DNA of 64,000 bases from Malurus cyaneus samueli (lineage: Eukaryota; Chordata; Aves; Passeriformes; Maluridae). Made by a program: the position numbers and the translations under genes. Of the stretch, positions 48,720 to 59,518 are shown piece by piece (the stretch's first letter is position 1; every line of letters starts with the position of its first letter). The notes under the pieces are model-generated. The model was not told the origin of the DNA and made no database searches. It saw only the letters and a program-made list of their open reading frames with translations. Location: contig CM019219.1 in the NCBI GenBank assembly GCA_009741485.1, positions 632,337 through 696,336 on the forward strand. The letters are read 5' to 3'.

Positions 48720-48965
48720 GGTGACAAATACACGGGTAATAGCATTCAGCTCGCCTAACTGTAAAAGTGAATTCACTATTCCTCTTTGATTGTGGAGCTG
48801 ACATGTCAGATGAGAGGAGGCCCCTGGAAGAAGCTGCCAAAGCAAGAGCACAAATAAACGCCAGACACGAGCGCCGCTTGATGTGGGATTACAAACACCG
48901 TTATTGGCGCGGGTTTAGGAGATGTGAGGGTGGTCATGGGGGAGCACCACGGGGTTGGGGGTACC
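48720..48965. other. Unusual clean block with short open stretch
   Basis: Unique sequence rich in intact CpGs and containing the palindrome CTGACATGTCAG. An open plus-strand stretch rich in charged residues runs from about 48767. It has no recognisable domain and no clear splice donor. A conserved regulatory element is as likely as an exon. Confidence 0.25.
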
Positions 48966-50094
48966 TGGGCACGGGGATGGGGGAAAAAACACCTCTAAAG
49001 GCCTCTCCTCGTGGGGATTGGGTTTGCCAGGGGAAAGAGACTCATGAATCGCCCTCCTGGCATTTGGCACGTGGGGTGCCCCAGGAGCACCGGGTTTGCT
49101 GCTCTGCTCTTCCTGGGCTGTGTTATCAATCACTTGGCCTTGGAACAGCCCTGAGCCATCTCTCTCCTTCTCATTCTTCTTATTTTTTTATTTCCTCACA
49201 CTCTTTTTATTTTTTTTTTTAATTTAATTTCCCCCCTTTCTTACTTTTCCTGAGAAGTACAAAACCAAACTCAGGAACGAGGCAGTGCCAGCTCGGCTCT
49301 CATCTCTTAATGCTGAATTTGCACGGGGAGAGTCTCCCAGACCCCAATTATTCCAGCCAGTAATTAGCTGTGGATGCCAGCTGAAGGCTCTGAGTTGAGC
49401 CTCACCCTCTGCTTCAGTCACAGGGCACAAATCTTATGTTAGGAGAGCTTTTTGTTGTTATTGCATGGAAAAGATCCTGCTAGGAACAGAAATTATGATT
49501 TTTAGGGTCTGCAGTGATCCCAATGTCACTGAAACTCAGGATACTCACACTTGCAGTGCTGGAGTTGGGAAGAAGATGCTGAAAAAGGCAAACCAAGCTC
49601 CCCTGCTGCAGGAGGAACTTCACCCCAATATTTCTGTTCCACCTCTTTGGCACATTACATGCTGTCATGTTATAAATATAAAAATATTTCTCTTCATACT
49701 CCTTGCATGTCTTGTTTATTCAGTGAAGATGAAGAGTGGTGTTTTTGGTGGTTGGAAAGATGCAGGTAGGGAAAATCTTTATCATAATTAATCCCAACTG
49801 AGGGCCTCACATTCAGAGTTGCCTTCGAACTCCAGCCTGCTCTTTCTTTGCCAGGAATAAAGCACTATCCATCGAAGCCAGCTTTTTAAAAACTAAAGGT
49901 TATGTAAATCTCAGGAAATCCCACTTTATATATGGATTTGTTCAACAGGTGTATGCAAGATAACATAAAAAAACATGGCAGATTAAAAAAAACAAAACCC
50001 TGTTTAAATAGAATAAATAAGTGTAAATGCATATTCTAAAATGTCTATTTGTGACTTGTGTATTTTGCCTTGACTGGTGACATCCTCTCTTCCT
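48966..50094. other. Unique noncoding DNA
   Basis: A T-rich stretch lies at 49175-49235. The rest is plain unique DNA without a recognisable gene. Confidence 0.5.
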
Positions 50095-50190
50095 ATAGAA
50101 TTATGGAATATTCTGAGCTGGAAAGGACCATTCAGGATTAATTGATCCAGCTCCTGACCCTCCAAAAATCAAGTCCCTCCTTCCTGATCA
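50095..50190 (-). mobile_element. CR1 LINE 3' fragment, different subfamily
   Basis: Minus-strand CR1. ATAGAATTATGGAATATTCT is followed by GAGCTGGAAAGGACCATTCA and CCAGCTCCTGACCCTCC. This is the reverse complement style of the subfamily seen at 52735 (ends with AACTCAGGATATTCTATGA in the consensus recalled from memory). Confidence 0.68.
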
Positions 50191-50869
50191 TGCAGGAATT
50201 AGCTGGGACTATTACAAGGCTATCATTTAGATCCTGAATAAATAATTCCCTTGCTGCCTCCTTGCTCCAGCAGGACTCGAGTCCTGCCAGCCCATCTTGC
50301 CAGGGTGCAAATCCCAACACTGAAGGTTAAGTTGTGCTTTACAGCTCACAGGTTTAAGGATGAATTCTGGCGTAATTCAGGGGATTTACAGCAGTGTAAG
50401 CAGAAGCAGAATTGGGCCCAACTCTGTAATCTTTGCTCAAAATTAAAGCTCAGCAGATGAGAATGAGCTTTTTTTTTGGTTTTGTCATATTAAATTGTTA
50501 TCTTCTGCATCTGAAAAAGCTCCTGCAGATCAAGCAGACCTGCATTTCCATCGAGATGCTGTGTGGTGAAAACTGAGGATTATTCTGTTTAGATCAACAA
50601 ACTGAAAAGCAGCACGAGGAGGTCAAAATCCAAAAGCTGTTTAAGAGACAACAGGACAATGACTTTATGTTTTGGATTTTGTATTGATCAGGTTTTAATG
50701 TTTCACTTAGTTTGCCCTGATATTTAAAGCACAGCCCTTCCCCACCTCCCCTTAACATTCACATAAAGTTTCTTTTGCTGAAGATCTGCTTTCCCCAGAG
50801 CTGATTTATGGCCCACAACTCTCAGCATTCCCACATCGTTTTTATCCTAACTGATAGTGATGCTCAAAT
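50191..50869. other. Unique noncoding DNA with possible ancient repeat
   Basis: At 50378-50421 the order GGGGATTTACAGCAGTGTAA then GCAGAAGCAGAATTGGGCCC resembles a very old sauropsid repeat with GATTTACACCAGTGTAA and GAGCAGAATTTGGCCC. It is listed as a finding. The remainder is unremarkable. Confidence 0.35.
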
Positions 50870-51410
50870 AACTCTGTTTACCAGCTAGTCATCTAATCAT
50901 CACTTTACATAATCATATTTATATTAAGGAGATAGGAACAATTAACTTTGTTTTAAGTGTAGTTATTTGAAATACAGTAGTGGTAATATCTGCCAGAAGC
51001 AAATAAACATATTAGCAGGAAATGCTTAAATGATCTGGATAACCCTATGAGCCAGCATAGCAGGTGGTAATATCCTGTTTTTAAATTACATTTCAGCAAG
51101 TGAACATAATAAATCCTCTTGTGTTATATATTTCGCTGGTAGCAACTTATACTCACATTATTCTATTTGACCTCATTACTGCTAATCATTATCACATTTT
51201 TAATAGCTGCCACAGTGAGTGAAACAGTTAATACAGTATTTCTTGCCGAAAGAGAGCCTGTCAGGTTATTGATGACAAATTAAAATTAATAAAGAAGATC
51301 TGTGTTGAATTTGAGGGAATGGAATAACTGCGAGCATCCAGATGATTGGAAAGGCCTCTGGGGTACTCTGTGAAGAGTAATGTTTTTGGTGTACGTGTAT
51401 TGTCTTGAAA
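50870..51410. other. Candidate conserved noncoding block
   Basis: Repeat-free AT-rich DNA dense in TAAT/ATTA and TGAT cores. Around 51042-51075 the text ATAACCCTATGAGCCAGCATAG followed by GGTGGTAATATCC faintly resembles the MIR tail (ACCCTATGAGGTAGGTA). That second assignment is weak. Confidence 0.3.
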
Positions 51411-51849
51411 GGAACGCTAAAACTGCCAAATCTCTGCTTTTGCCTGGAAGACTTCCTGAAATAGGAGCTGTATTCTTTTGGCCCTCATCACATGTAATTT
51501 ATCCCTGGGAGAGTTATTTCCTGCTCTGTACACCTCCTGTACGCTCGCTGCTGCAATAACAGCCCGTTGTTGGGGCTCCGCGCTTTTATTCACCTCGCTG
51601 AGGATCTTTACAAGAACCATCACTGCCAGGGCCAGATGAGGCAGTAAAAGAGTACAACTCCAATCCTGAATTCCTGCCCTGCTCCTGGCTGCAAATTTAT
51701 CCAATTGCTGTTTAGTTAAAACTTTCTGGGTCTCCCCAATCCTTCTGGAGGCGGTGGCAAAGCGTTGCTGCCTGGGCCACCACCCTGACGGTGGGTACTG
51801 GGCACTCACTGAGTAGTTTGATAAAAAATTAATGCATTTACATATCCTC
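51411..51849 (-). other. 130-codon minus-strand open frame, not called
   Basis: A minus-strand frame from 51809 to 51417 has non-repetitive, protein-like composition and a hydrophobic stretch (LLLPHLALAVMVLVKIL). There is no known domain, no Kozak or splice support and no neighbouring exon. Chance openness is likelier. Confidence 0.12.
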
Positions 51850-52260
51850 TGCTCGTGTTTATTAGAGGTGAGGGCTCTGTGGGGACAGGGTGGTGTGGCA
51901 GGAGTCGTTCCCTGCAGAGGAGGGGCCGTTCAGGGCCATCCCGAGGTCCTGAATTAATTGCACATCGCGGTATTAGCTCAGTCTTCGCAGACAGGAGCCC
52001 ACACCGCAGAATCACCACACATAATTTTGACTGTGCCCAGGAGGCAGACCAGGGAGACTGAATTATCTCTTACCAAAAGAGAAAGTAGTCCTTTGAGGTC
52101 AACGGCGGAGGTCGTCGGTGGGTCAGCACGCAGAAACGCCAACGCCAGATCTGCCCTAAAAAGGGAAAAAATAATGGGCCAATTACGGCCTGTAAGCAGC
52201 TCATGCAGAATTCCTTCACACAAAGGGGTTTTCTTCTGGAATAGAGGAAGATCCAGGTAA
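51850..52260. other. Candidate conserved noncoding block
   Basis: Unique sequence with an unusually high number of intact CpGs for this region (51955-52010 and 52095-52145), free of repeats and flanked by AT-rich DNA. It resembles a conserved regulatory element. No exon structure was recognised. Confidence 0.3.
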
Positions 52261-52734
52261 CAGAAGCAGAATTGCAGGGAGGTACTTACATGAATTTTTT
52301 TGGAAGGATACAAGGTGCTGCTGTTAAATGGTGGAATTGCTGTGCAGCGTTCAGCAGATTCATCCGTGTTTCCTCAGAGGATGGAACAAAGCTCTGGTGG
52401 GTCATAGGCTCTTCTGGTCACTGATATTTGTGCACTTTGCACACAAAAAGGTGACAACTTAAAAACATCACCCAAAAAAGGAGCAGCTAAAAGTAGGGTT
52501 GTTCCTTTTAGGAGTTTTGTTACTTTTAGGAGTTATTGAGAAGCAGCCCTTTTTGGAGGGGGGGGAAAGTGGAATTATGGACTTACAAGTTGTAGACAAG
52601 TGAAGCAAGTTTGAGAGGTATAAACTCTGTCTTGAGATTCACCCACAGCAAACCCTTTCCCCAGCACTGGCCTGAGGTGTGGGGTTCTTTTGGAGTCCTG
52701 ACACTCCACAATTGGGTGTGCATTAAAAAAGGGG
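52261..52734. other. Unique noncoding DNA
   Basis: Unique sequence with a G-run at 52557-52566. Nothing was recognised. Confidence 0.45.
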
Positions 52735-52928
52735 AGGTCTGGGTTGGATTTTGGGAAAGGTTCTGCTGTCCCCAGAGGGTGCTGGCACTGCCCCAGGGAA
52801 TAGTCCCAGAGCTCCAAGAGCATTGGGACAGCGCTGCCAGGGATGCACAGGGGGGAATTTTGTGGGGTCTGGAGATGGATCCTGGAGGTCCTTTTTTAGC
52901 TCAGGACATTCCACGATTCTGTGATTTA
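52735..52928 (+). mobile_element. CR1 LINE 3' fragment, different subfamily
   Basis: Plus-strand CR1 of another subfamily. GGGTTGGATTTTGGGAAAGG is followed by a diverged CCCAGAGGGTGCTGGCACTG, CAGCGCTGCCAGGGATGCAC, and the 3' end CTCAGGACATTCCACGATTC TGTGATT. It shares the general CR1 architecture but not the young core. Confidence 0.8.
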
Positions 52929-53159
52929 GATTTTCACCTGCCCCTCCTCAAACCTGTACCTCCTCACACCCGCACCTCCTCACACAGGCTGAAAGGGCAC
53001 AGAGAGCCCCAGCTCTGAAGGTGGAACTCGTGTGGTTGACAAATACCGCTCCAATTGCTCTGCCGCTGAAATTTGAAATAAAAATATAGGAAATGAGGAG
53101 TTAATTCAATTAAACATTTTCCCACCCACATTTTACCTTTCCTCACCACTCAGGGGAAT

Positions 53160-54000
53160 CATTCATGGAAAGTATATCACCAGCAGACTTATTTTTACCA
53201 TTATTTTTAACTTAATGAGTATACCTTCCACATCAGAGGGAAAGTACAAAGGTTAAATTTTACATTAAGAGCACATTGCAACACGGTATGCAAATATCCC
53301 TATGCAAATCCAGAGCCGGCAGAAGATAAATGTGTTATATTTTTAACCAGTTAACTATGACTGTGAAGTATGGTGCGAGATATTCAGTAGTTTCATTTTA
53401 TATCTTTCTTGTAAATAATGCATAAAGTATGTAGATGTTGTCAAAATATGATGAAGCTATTAGCTTTATAGTTTTCATAGTTAAGAATGTGTTCAGCATG
53501 TAGCTCCTAATAACTCATTTCGAAACGCAGACACCATTATAAAATATTTCTTGTTCAAGTGAACGTTATCATGTGACATAATGATTTTGCTTAAAACCAA
53601 GTTAAATGAGGAGTAAAATTAAACAATATTGCATGAATTGTGTTTGACTAATTTTGTGTCACATTATATTAGCCGAGCTTTCAAAATATGTGTTAATGAC
53701 AAATAGTGTAAGCCCCTAACATACTTTATATGTCTGTAAAATCACCCTTAAGTCATTAGCTTTTAAAGGTTCATTTTGTTTGCAGTTTTTGTAGCCACTG
53801 GCTTTTTAGTGATTACTTTTGTCTATGAAACTAGACATGATTAAAAAAGAGATATTTTACATAAGTCTTTGGGACTTATTGCCGTATTATGGGGGCATAG
53901 TGTGTGCATTAAAACAATGCCTAATAATTGATGAGCTCTACAATTTGGAGGCAAACAGAGTTAAGGGTGAATTTTAATGTTTACATCGTATTTACATAAG
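53160..54000. other. Candidate conserved noncoding block with POU octamers
   Basis: Long AT-rich repeat-free stretch. Two exact ATGCAAAT octamers, the site of POU-family factors, lie at 53288-53295 and 53302-53309 in the same orientation, 14 bp start to start. Many homeodomain cores follow. It resembles a developmental enhancer; conservation was not tested. Confidence 0.35.
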
Positions 54001-54129
54001 AATCACGCTGAGCTCTTAATCAACAGTTTGTTTCTTTTACATCTGGATTTATCCCTTCCCTGCTACAAAGATCCTTCATTCCAAAGGCAACGAAAGACTC
54101 ACAGATCCCTGGATTTAATTCAGAAATCG

Positions 54130-54268
54130 TAGAATTATGGAATCCCAGAATGGTCTGGGTGGGAGGGTCCTCCCAGGTCCATGGGCAGGGACACCTCCCA
54201 CTATCCCAGGATGTTCCAAGCTCCATCCAGCCTGGCTTTGGACATTTCCAGGGATCCAGGGGCAGCCA
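54130..54268 (-). mobile_element. CR1 LINE 3' fragment
   Basis: Minus-strand CR1. The left end (AGAATTATGGAATCCCAGAA, TGGTCTGGGTGGGAGGGTCC) leads into CATGGGCAGGGACACCTCCC and CCAGGGATCCAGGGGCAGCC. Short and moderately diverged. Confidence 0.93.
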
Positions 54269-54375
54269 AAAAATGCCCAAATTTGTTTCAATAGGATCAG
54301 TGCCCTTTTCTGATGTGTTGGCAGTTCAGCATTCACAGCATGGGTGGGAAAGCTTCTTATTGCTGGGGTAGGACC

Positions 54376-54630
54376 ATTTATATAGTATTTATACATAGAG
54401 AATGTATATGCATATATTTATACACATATTAAATATATATAAAAATCTCCTTATATGCCCATATAGATAGATATAGATACATATTACATGCTTATATGAT
54501 TATCATTTACATATATATATGTATATATCTGTATCTATATACATGCATGTGTAGATATAGAGACTATATTATATATATATAAAGAGATATGATATATGTG
54601 ATACATCTCTATCTATCTATCTGCTTATCT
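54376..54630. repeat. AT-rich compound microsatellite
   Basis: Imperfect TA, ATAC, GATA and CTAT repeats (for example TATATATATGTATATAT and CTATCTATCTAT). Typical of unstable AT-rich satellite DNA. Likely hard to sequence and length-variable. Confidence 0.93.
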
Positions 54631-55468
54631 GTCCATTAAAAGTGATAATGTTGCTGAAACACAGCAGGGTAAAAATATCCATTAGTGTCCTTTCTGGATG
54701 GGATTTTGGATGCACCCAACCCTTCACACCCCGATGGAAATGTCCAGCCTTTATTTAGCCATTTTTCTGAATATCTCTGTTATTTTTGTCCCCTCTGTCC
54801 CATCTCAGGGATTTCAGAGAGGTGTCTACCCCTGCACTGGTCACTCAGAAACACAGACTGGTCTTTCCAGGTGACACCAGGGCCAGGCAGGGGTAACACC
54901 AGGTCCTGAGTCTTTCCTCAGAGAGAATAAAGGACTTTTTCTGTGGTGATCTCTTCCTATATATGTATTTAGTAATTTAAAAAAAAAAAATTAAAAAGGA
55001 AAAAAGCCCCTCCCAGTAGGTTGGGATCATTCTGGATGGCTGTGGGAGGTAAGGGCAGGACACTGATGGGGGTGGGAAGGTGCAAGAGAAGGCAATGTGG
55101 TGTTTTTCAGTGTCTCAATGCTCAACTTCTTTGATAAAATCTTCATTCTGCCCACCCTACCCCGGTGCCTTAGAAAGCTACAGCTTTATCTCCAGAATTT
55201 TCCCTCTGGACACTTGTCAGAACAAAGAGTATGGACTTTGCATATCATTTATCCTCTTGTATATAAGGAGCTTGTCACATCTTAATGTTGAACCTCACCA
55301 GAGAGCAGACCTCTCGAGCACTCCGAGCTCTGCTTTGCATTTGGGTGGGAAAAGCGGATCAGCTCCTGCTGTATCCACGGCTGTGCCCCTGCTCTTGCTG
55401 TGCAACACGTGCCAGAGGCTTCCCGGGATGCAAGAGGGGCACTAACAGCCTTGGCAAGGATGGGCTCA
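54631..55468. other. Unique noncoding DNA
   Basis: A short A-run lies at 54980-54990. Frames of up to 121 codons have no domain. Nothing was recognised. Confidence 0.45.
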
Positions 55469-56201
55469 GCTGGAAATCACTTCTAGGTGGCCAAATTCCT
55501 TTATTTTTTGCTTTCATTCAACTTCTGATGTGTTTTTTTTTGCGGCGCGTCCATGATATTAAAATTGCTCATCTTCTTTGGCATCTCAAAAAGTGTTTAT
55601 TTATGATCATCTTAATTTGGAAAATGAAAAAATAAAATCCTAAAATTACATTCTGTAAATGCTCTGATATATTGCTGTAATTTGAACCTGAAACTATGAG
55701 AATAATGGCACGGTAAACTTTTGTTGTGGAACAGAGACTTTGTTGTCAGCTGGGGGAGTTCTCCTGGCAGCAGGAGATGGGGAGGGTGTGGATTCTGTGT
55801 TTGGGTCCTGGCTGAGGTGGGAGAGGCTCTGCTGGAAATCACTTCTAGGTGGCCAAATTCCTTTATTTGTTGCTTTCATCCAACTTCTGATGTGTTTTTT
55901 GCGACGCATCCATGATATTAAAATTGCTCGTCTTCTTTGGCATCTCAAAAAGCCTTTTGAGATGGTGCTATTTATGATCATCCTAATTTGGAAAATGAAA
56001 AAAAAAATCCTAAAATTATATTCTGTAAAAGCCCTGATATATTTGCCGTAATTTGAACCCGAAACTTTGAGAATAATGGCACGGTAAACTTTTGTTGTGG
56101 AACAGAGACTTGGTTGTCAGCTGGGGGAGTTCTCCGGGCAGCAGGAGACGGGGAGGGTGTGGATCCTGTGTTTGGGTCCTGGCTGGGGTGGGAGAGGCTC
56201 T
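55469..56201 (+). repeat. 362-bp tandem duplication
   Basis: Copy 1 is 55469-55830 and copy 2 is 55831-56201. Both start GCTGGAAATCACTTCTAGGT and end GGGAGAGGCTCTGCTGG. Copies differ by scattered substitutions and small indels, including a short insertion in copy 2 (GCCTTTTGAGATGGTGC region). The unit contains no recognised gene. The divergence suggests an old event, so it is not an assembly error. Confidence 0.93.
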
Positions 56202-56793
56202 GCTGGGTCCTGGTTACTCCTGCAGGGTCCAGGTCCCAGTGTGGCTCTGGGGTGAGAGTTCTCCATGAAGAACTGGGAATGGAGTGAAGGAATGGGGCAT
56301 TGACATCCCCCTGCTCTTTGGGTTTCTTATAATACAGGTCACACTCAAGATCTTTCACAGTGGGAGTGTCATGTCTCCATCAACCTCAGAGCCATGATGG
56401 ATTGGCTCTAAAACACGGGGGCAGGACTCCTTTTGCTGGAGAAGAAGGAGAAAATTTCTAGAACTTCCTCACAGCAGCCATCTTTGTGGTTTCTTGGTCC
56501 CATCCCCTACCACCAAAAATTGAACCAAGTAAAACCATGATTGGGAGGTGTTGGACATTCCTGACACAGTGATCCCTGAGGAAAGATGATCCTCAGGCTT
56601 TGGGAATAGCACAGCTTCCAGCTGAGTCCAGCTCCTTATCCATGGCTCTGCTTTCCTGCATTGCACTTGCCTGTTTAAATGCAAACATTGATGCCAAAAT
56701 ATTTTTAAAAGAGAGTTTTGCATCCAGGTGAAACATTCTGAATATTGGTGGGTTTTGGGCGAGACCCACTGAGATTCCTTCATTTTCTGAGTT
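56202..56793. other. Unique noncoding DNA
   Basis: Flank between two local duplications. A 104-codon minus-strand frame (56469-56783) has no recognisable domain. Confidence 0.45.
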
Positions 56794-57005
56794 CCAAATT
56801 AGTCACGTGGAAGCTCCATGAGCTTCCTGACAATTTTTAGAAGAGGAAAGGTGTCAAGGAGCACGTTGAGCACCAGGATGGCTGGAGATGGCCCTGATCA
56901 AACCCAAATTAGTCACGTGGAAGCTCCATGAGTTTCCTGACAATTTTTAGAAGAGGAAAGATCTCAAGGAGCACTTCGAGCAGGCTGGAGATTGCCCTGA
57001 TCACA
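56794..57005 (+). repeat. 110-bp tandem duplication
   Basis: Two adjacent copies start CCAAATTAGTCACGTGGAAG at 56794 and 56904. Both run through TTTTTAGAAGAGGAAAG to CCCTGATCA. Copy 2 has a few substitutions and lacks about 8 bp. Each copy carries CACGTG, so the duplication doubles an E-box. Confidence 0.92.
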
Positions 57006-57448
57006 CTGGCCAATTCTCTGCTGCCTCCTGATCAATTCTTTGGGTTCCCACGGCAGTTCTGCCACAGCGGTGTCCTGAGCTGACTGAACTGGTTATTGCC
57101 ACAGATATTTCTGGAAGATCAGCACAAGGAAAAACAAAGCAGGTGAAATGGAGAGCTCATAGTAAAGCTGTTTAAATATTTATAAAACAGTTAACTAAGA
57201 TTCAGGATCCATTTAACATAGCCAAATTTGATATGTTAAGATGAATAATTGCTCTTCCATAATATTATTCCACTTATTTATTTATTTAGTCCTTAAAATC
57301 ATATACTATCTTCCCTGGGACTTGAAGAAAGATTTGGAAAGTCCTGTATTGTCCTTGGATCAGACTCTGACTGATCATAAAATGTCAGTCTGGAATTAGG
57401 CCATTTCTTTGGAAAGAGTTGTTGATTTTCTTTTCCATGTTGAGATCA
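57006..57448. other. Unique noncoding DNA
   Basis: AT-rich unique sequence with a TTTA run near 57270-57287. Nothing was recognised. Confidence 0.5.
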
Positions 57449-57505
57449 GGAAAAGGAAAAGGGAAAGGGAGAGGAAAAGGAAAAGGAAAATGAAAAGGAA
57501 AAGGA
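57449..57505. repeat. Polypurine GGAAAA microsatellite
   Basis: Strictly purine on the plus strand except for one T, built of GGAAAA and GGGAAA units. Long polypurine tracts can form triplex (H-DNA) structures. Confidence 0.95.
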
Positions 57506-57512
57506 GTAATAA

Positions 57513-57570
57513 GATAGATGAGATGAGATGAGATGAGATGAGATGAGATGAGATGAGATGAGATATGAGA
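57513..57570. repeat. GAGAT pentanucleotide microsatellite
   Basis: About ten near-perfect GAGAT units, degenerating at both ends (GATAGAT, ATATGAGA). It directly follows the polypurine tract. Confidence 0.96.
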
Positions 57571-57894
57571 TAAACTCTTATCTGTCCAAACAAGGTCATT
57601 CCAAGGAAAAAAACAATTAGTAATTGATTTCCAAACTGGAAAACTACAGTATTGTAAGGAGTAATAATCCATAGATTAATTTAAAAATAGCTTTTAAAAT
57701 TAAGATAAAAGCTGTCAATTTTTTTTAGAATGCAGGATTTGCATCTGAAGAAAAATATTTAATGTTTTAAATTCACCAGTGCTCCCCAGACCCTGTAGTA
57801 CAGCCCAGTGTATGCTTAGAAAGAGCTACTTCATCTATTTAATTAAGAGAAACTACTATCAAAGCAGATTTCGCATTTAAAATTCGTGTTTAAA
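57571..57894. other. Unique noncoding DNA
   Basis: AT-rich unique spacer. Nothing was recognised. Confidence 0.5.
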
Positions 57895-58380
57895 CTTCTC
57901 ACAGATTAAGTGAGCTTAAACAGTTGCTATTCCTGACTTTAACAGCATTATAAAATACATTAGAGATTGAGAGGATAAAATTCTGCCGTGTTAGGTTATA
58001 ACCTAACTGCTATTTGCAGTTGTAAGGACTACTAATGGCGCAGGGACAAGATTTATTATAGTAAAGACATCCTGCTTAACATTACCCTTGTCATTCCATT
58101 AATAATGACTGCTTATGAGCCATCTCGTTGGCATCTTTGTTGTCCTGAAAACTTAAAACTCACAGCACAATTCTTTACGATGTGCTACATTGCCCCCTCT
58201 GGGTATTCCTGACCATTATCCCATTTGGTTATATTCAAAACTGCTGCCTCCTGAGAGAGCATTAGGGCCGACCTTTAACCCTGCAATATTCTTGGTTCAA
58301 ATGGCGTAATAACATGTAGTGAATATTTACAAGCATACTTATACTATAATAGAGTACTGCTGTGAACATTAGCACATATT
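57895..58380. other. Candidate conserved noncoding block with CTCF-like site
   Basis: Repeat-free sequence with intact CpGs and several TAAT cores. At 58191-58203 TGCCCCCTCTGGG matches the reverse-orientation CTCF core well. A boundary or enhancer element is plausible; conservation was not tested. Confidence 0.32.
58191..58203 (-). promoter_or_regulatory. CTCF-like motif
   Basis: TGCCCCCTCTGGG agrees with the C-rich core of the CTCF site (CTGCCCCCTNNTGG, reverse of CCANNAGGGGGCAG). It is flanked by AT-rich DNA, which makes the match stand out. Binding is inferred from one motif. Confidence 0.4.
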
Positions 58381-59518
58381 TTCTGCTCAATCAGGCTTTG
58401 ATGTAGAGCTTGGCTCGTACCCTGGAGGAAATGCAGTCCCCAATAAGCTGTGCTAGTGAAACACCCTTGAACCAGCCCGGCTCGTGGGGCTGATGGAAGG
58501 GATGAGTGGCCCTGTGCCACACCGAGGGCTGGCAGAGCACCAGGGGCTGTGAGAGGGAGGGACAGCCCCTCCTGTGGCACCTGGGATTTGATTTTAGTCA
58601 GGAGAAGGAAATATCATCCAGGAATAGTGAATCAGAGATATGGAATATCCCCAGAAGGATCGGTCAGGGTGGTCCAGCCCAGCTCCTGGCACTGCCCAGG
58701 ACACTCCAGCCATCCCAGCTGTCCAAACTCTCAGTGACCATTCCCCGAGGATCCTGTTCCAGAGCTCACTGTGACCCTAAAGCTGTGATCCCAATCTGCC
58801 AGGAGCAGTGTTTCCCATTCCCTCCTGACTCCTGAGTGTCTGTGGGGCTGATCCTATGGCAAACCACTGATCTCCCACTCCTCTCTCCATCCTCACAGGG
58901 CACTCTCTGTCCCTGCCATCATCCCAGGTGACACTGAGGGGCCCTGGCAGTGCCCTGTGAATGGTGCAGGATGCCAGGGCACCATCTCTCACTGCATATC
59001 CCCCACTGGCTGTACCAGGATGCTCCATGGAAATTGTTCTGCCCTTGAGCCCTCCCTTCCTGTCTTTTTTCCCTCCACTGCCCCATTAAAAGCTTCAGCC
59101 CCAAGTGGCCGGGCCTCAGTCCTCATGGAAAGCAGTTGCAGATGATAATTTCACAGCAGCCATGGGAATTGCTCTTCAGGGCTCTTTTAGGTCCACGGGT
59201 GAACATTTCCACCCTTCTCAAAAAGAAAGTTTTGTTTTCCACGTGGCCTCAAGTCCTTCCTCTGCAATTAACATCAATTAGCATCATTCCCTGCCTGTCT
59301 CCTGTCCTGCCCTGATCAGTGTGGAGCCATCTTCCCCAGCCCAGCTGCACTTCTCCCACCAACCAAAAACACCCCCAAAGCCTTTCTTCCTCTTTTTCCC
59401 TCTGTACAGCATTTCCTGTCCCCCAACAGCCACCAGCAAACCCCTCTGTGGCACTGTCCCTTACAGAACAGGAACAGTGGGGTGTCCAGAGAGGGTCACA
59501 GCCCCAAACCATGGGCAC
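58381..59518. other. Unique noncoding DNA
   Basis: Moderately GC-rich unique sequence. Frames of up to 109 codons lack domains. Some phrases at 58660-58800 resemble diverged CR1 but were not convincing. Confidence 0.45.

Noticed and set aside
54376..54630. Possible AT-rich origin or matrix-attachment site
   Set aside because: The sequence is adequately explained as a compound microsatellite; nothing specific to an origin was seen.
57385..57672. Frames with SHLIS or FPFPFP repeats
   Set aside because: They are translations of the GAGAT and GGAAAA microsatellites.
58660..58800. Additional diverged CR1
   Set aside because: Only short phrases agree; order and spacing do not follow the CR1 end.
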